From Tannerella sp. (GTDB lineage: Bacteria > Bacteroidota > Bacteroidia > Bacteroidales > Tannerellaceae): a stretch of DNA of 5,652 nt. Of this stretch, positions 4,295-5,652 are shown one piece after another. Position 1 is the first letter of the stretch, and the number at the start of each line of letters is the position of its first letter. The stretch lies in contig JAITDQ010000255.1 in assembly GCA_031282485.1 (NCBI GenBank), positions 1 through 5,652 of the forward strand. Direction: 5' to 3'. A model generated the notes under the pieces. The model saw only the letters and a program-made list of their open reading frames with translations. It was not told the origin of the DNA and ran no database searches. Position numbers and translations under genes: made by a program.

Positions 4295-5652
4295 TTAGAC
4301 CCCTATTATCGTAATCTTTTTTCCTTCTACCGTTTCCTTTTTTATGTAGATTTTATCTTCCCATTTGACCGTATTGCGACGGTCGAAGACAACCAGCCAG
4401 CCTTCGGCACAGCCAAAGATGTCCATGTAACGGGCCGTTTGTGAGAGTCCTTCCTGCAGATACTGTTCTCCGTAACGGATTTTGAGTTCGACGGGATATT
4501 TATTGCCTTCGTAGATCAGGCAGAGATCAAGACGACCGGTACCTGCCGCCATATCGCGGATAATCTGTCCGCCGCCGTTGATGACACGTTGAAGAAACGC
4601 CATCATGATCAAGTGAGGCGCCGCTTCCCTGTAGTCGAATTTCTCTACCCAGATATCGCTGTTTTCTCGCCAGAACTGCTGGAAATCGCGCATCAGAAAG
4701 TCCATGTCTATACGTCCGTCTTTCAGGTAGCGGGGTATCTGGTAAGATGCATAACTCTGTTGCAAATCCTGTTGCGCATCGTAACTTAACGTTCGGACGA
4801 TAACCTCGCCGTAAATGGGATTAGCCGGTTTCAAACCCTCTTTCGTTTCGGTTATCAGACCCAAATCCTTTACATAAAGAAAATCATCGGAAAGTCGTCC
4901 GACGATACTGTCTCCCATAATCATCGGTTCTATCACTTTGCGCACCCGTTCCTCTTTCAATCGCTCAAGCAGGCTGTCAATATGCGTATCCCTCCGCAGG
5001 ATGATGTTTTGGATGGCTTCGCTCACTCGTTCCGCCGTGACAGGTTGGGTGTAGTCCGACTGCAATATCTTCACGATTACCTCGCGGGCAATGGCGTTAA
5101 CCAGCCAGGGTTGTCCCTGTGTCTGCTCCCATACAAATTCAATGGCGTCTGCTTCGAACAACTGTCCGCTTTCGTCGGTATGCTGCCGGTAAAGTTGGAT
5201 AATCTCTTCTTTCGTGAAATTCTGCATTGCAAACGATTCCGTAATGATATTGAACGGGCTTGCGCTGCCCATTGATTTGCTGTCGGGACGGATTTTGGCC
5301 TTATAGTCGCGAATATTGCGCATGCCAACCAGCGCCAGGGAGTGGACAAAAGGTGTTACATTGCGGTTGATATAGCCTTCGCGCAACTGGCGGAGGAAGA
5401 GGATCAGCGTGTCGTCGCTCAGGCAGTCGGCCTCGTCGAAAAGTATGACCAGCGGTTTGTCGAGTTGCATGCAAAACAGCGTCAGTTCCATGTTCAGAAC
5501 TCCGGTGAAATTGCTGTAATCCGCATCTGCAGCAAAGAGTGTTTTATGAGGAAGGTTAGAAAGCCTGATCACGTTCTTTATTTTCTTGACAATTTCAGGT
5601 ATTCCGTCTTTCGGATCAACAACATTTTGCATGCTTTCCAGCGAACAGTACA
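4295..5652 (-). CDS. AAA-type ATPase with C-terminal PD-(D/E)XK nuclease-like domain, 5' end outside the window
   Basis: The frame is open through the right edge. Codons before the Met at 5632 read YCSLES and fit this family, so that Met is internal and the true start lies beyond 5652. Numbering from that Met (445 residues): Walker B LVILFDEADC (61-70, Asp66, Glu67); DTLILFLRQLREGY (74-87), a family hallmark; a sensor-1-like strand LALVGMRNIRDYK (99-111); and a sensor-2-like GQPWLVNAIARE (173-184). A winged-helix-like linker follows. The C-terminal part has GRLDL (366-370, Asp369) and YPVELKI (379-385, Glu382, Lys384), the D...ExK core of PD-(D/E)XK nucleases, plus Gln398 (GLSQTARYMD). Walker A must lie beyond the edge. 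The family is widespread and often multicopy in Bacteroidetes, with no settled function. The gene is convergent with the AraC gene and unlikely to belong to the sugar pathway. Confidence 0.85.
   Translation of the reverse strand, partial: YCSLESMQNVVDPKDGIPEIVKKIKNVIRLSNLPHKTLFAADADYSNFTGVLNMELTLFCMQLDKPLVILFDEADCLSDDTLILFLRQLREGYINRNVTPFVHSLALVGMRNIRDYKAKIRPDSKSMGSASPFNIITESFAMQNFTKEEIIQLYRQHTDESGQLFEADAIEFVWEQTQGQPWLVNAIAREVIVKILQSDYTQPVTAERVSEAIQNIILRRDTHIDSLLERLKEERVRKVIEPMIMGDSIVGRLSDDFLYVKDLGLITETKEGLKPANPIYGEVIVRTLSYDAQQDLQQSYASYQIPRYLKDGRIDMDFLMRDFQQFWRENSDIWVEKFDYREAAPHLIMMAFLQRVINGGGQIIRDMAAGTGRLDLCLIYEGNKYPVELKIRYGEQYLQEGLSQTARYMDIFGCAEGWLVVFDRRNTVKWEDKIYIKKETVEGKKITIIGV

Noticed and set aside
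4982..5349. Short frames on both strands within the ATPase gene.
   Set aside because: They lie inside a coding region with clear family motifs and have no start context or domain of their own.
1..5652. Transposase, integrase, tRNA, rRNA, riboswitch or CRISPR signals.
   Set aside because: I read through both strands and saw no matching motifs; gaps longer than 100 bp are limited to the divergent control region.

Overview
The window looks like a Bacteroidetes (probably Bacteroidales) chromosome. It has moderate GC and A/T-rich intergenic gaps. The starts lack a clear Shine-Dalgarno sequence, and two -7 elements fit the Bacteroidetes pattern TAnnTTTG. The protein families are also common in that group. 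This placement is an inference from sequence style; no rRNA or marker gene is present.

Left and centre (1-3212, minus strand): four co-directional genes that read as one sugar-oxidation operon. In transcription order they are an aldo/keto reductase of the L-galactose/L-fucose dehydrogenase type (2280-3212), a zinc-dependent medium-chain dehydrogenase (1211-2227), a lactonase-like amidohydrolase (285-1208), and an L-rhamnose/L-fucose mutarotase-family gene cut by the left edge (1-237). Together they suggest a non-phosphorylating route for a 6-deoxy- or L-hexose such as L-fucose or L-galactose. The mutarotase equilibrates anomers, the reductase oxidises C1 to a lactone, the amidohydrolase opens the lactone, and the zinc dehydrogenase carries out a further oxidation that cannot be fixed from here. 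The missing steps (acid dehydratase, 2-keto-3-deoxy-acid aldolase or hydrolase, permease) would be expected beyond the left edge. A 7-bp tandem repeat sits in the gap between the reductase and the zinc dehydrogenase.

Divergent control region (3213-3375): this holds a -7-only promoter for the operon, a complete -33/-7 promoter for the regulator, and four copies of a TTATCGAC/TTCATCGAC-like half-site. Two of the copies are direct repeats exactly 21 bp apart. A hairpin and a 13-codon candidate leader ORF lie just ahead of the regulator. The layout resembles a divergent AraC switch: activation of the operon plus autorepression.

Right (3376-5652): an AraC-family regulator (plus strand), a short convergent gap with an imperfect inverted repeat, and an AAA-type ATPase fused to a PD-(D/E)XK nuclease-like domain (minus strand). 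The ATPase runs off the right edge, so its Walker A region is not visible. It looks unrelated to the sugar operon.
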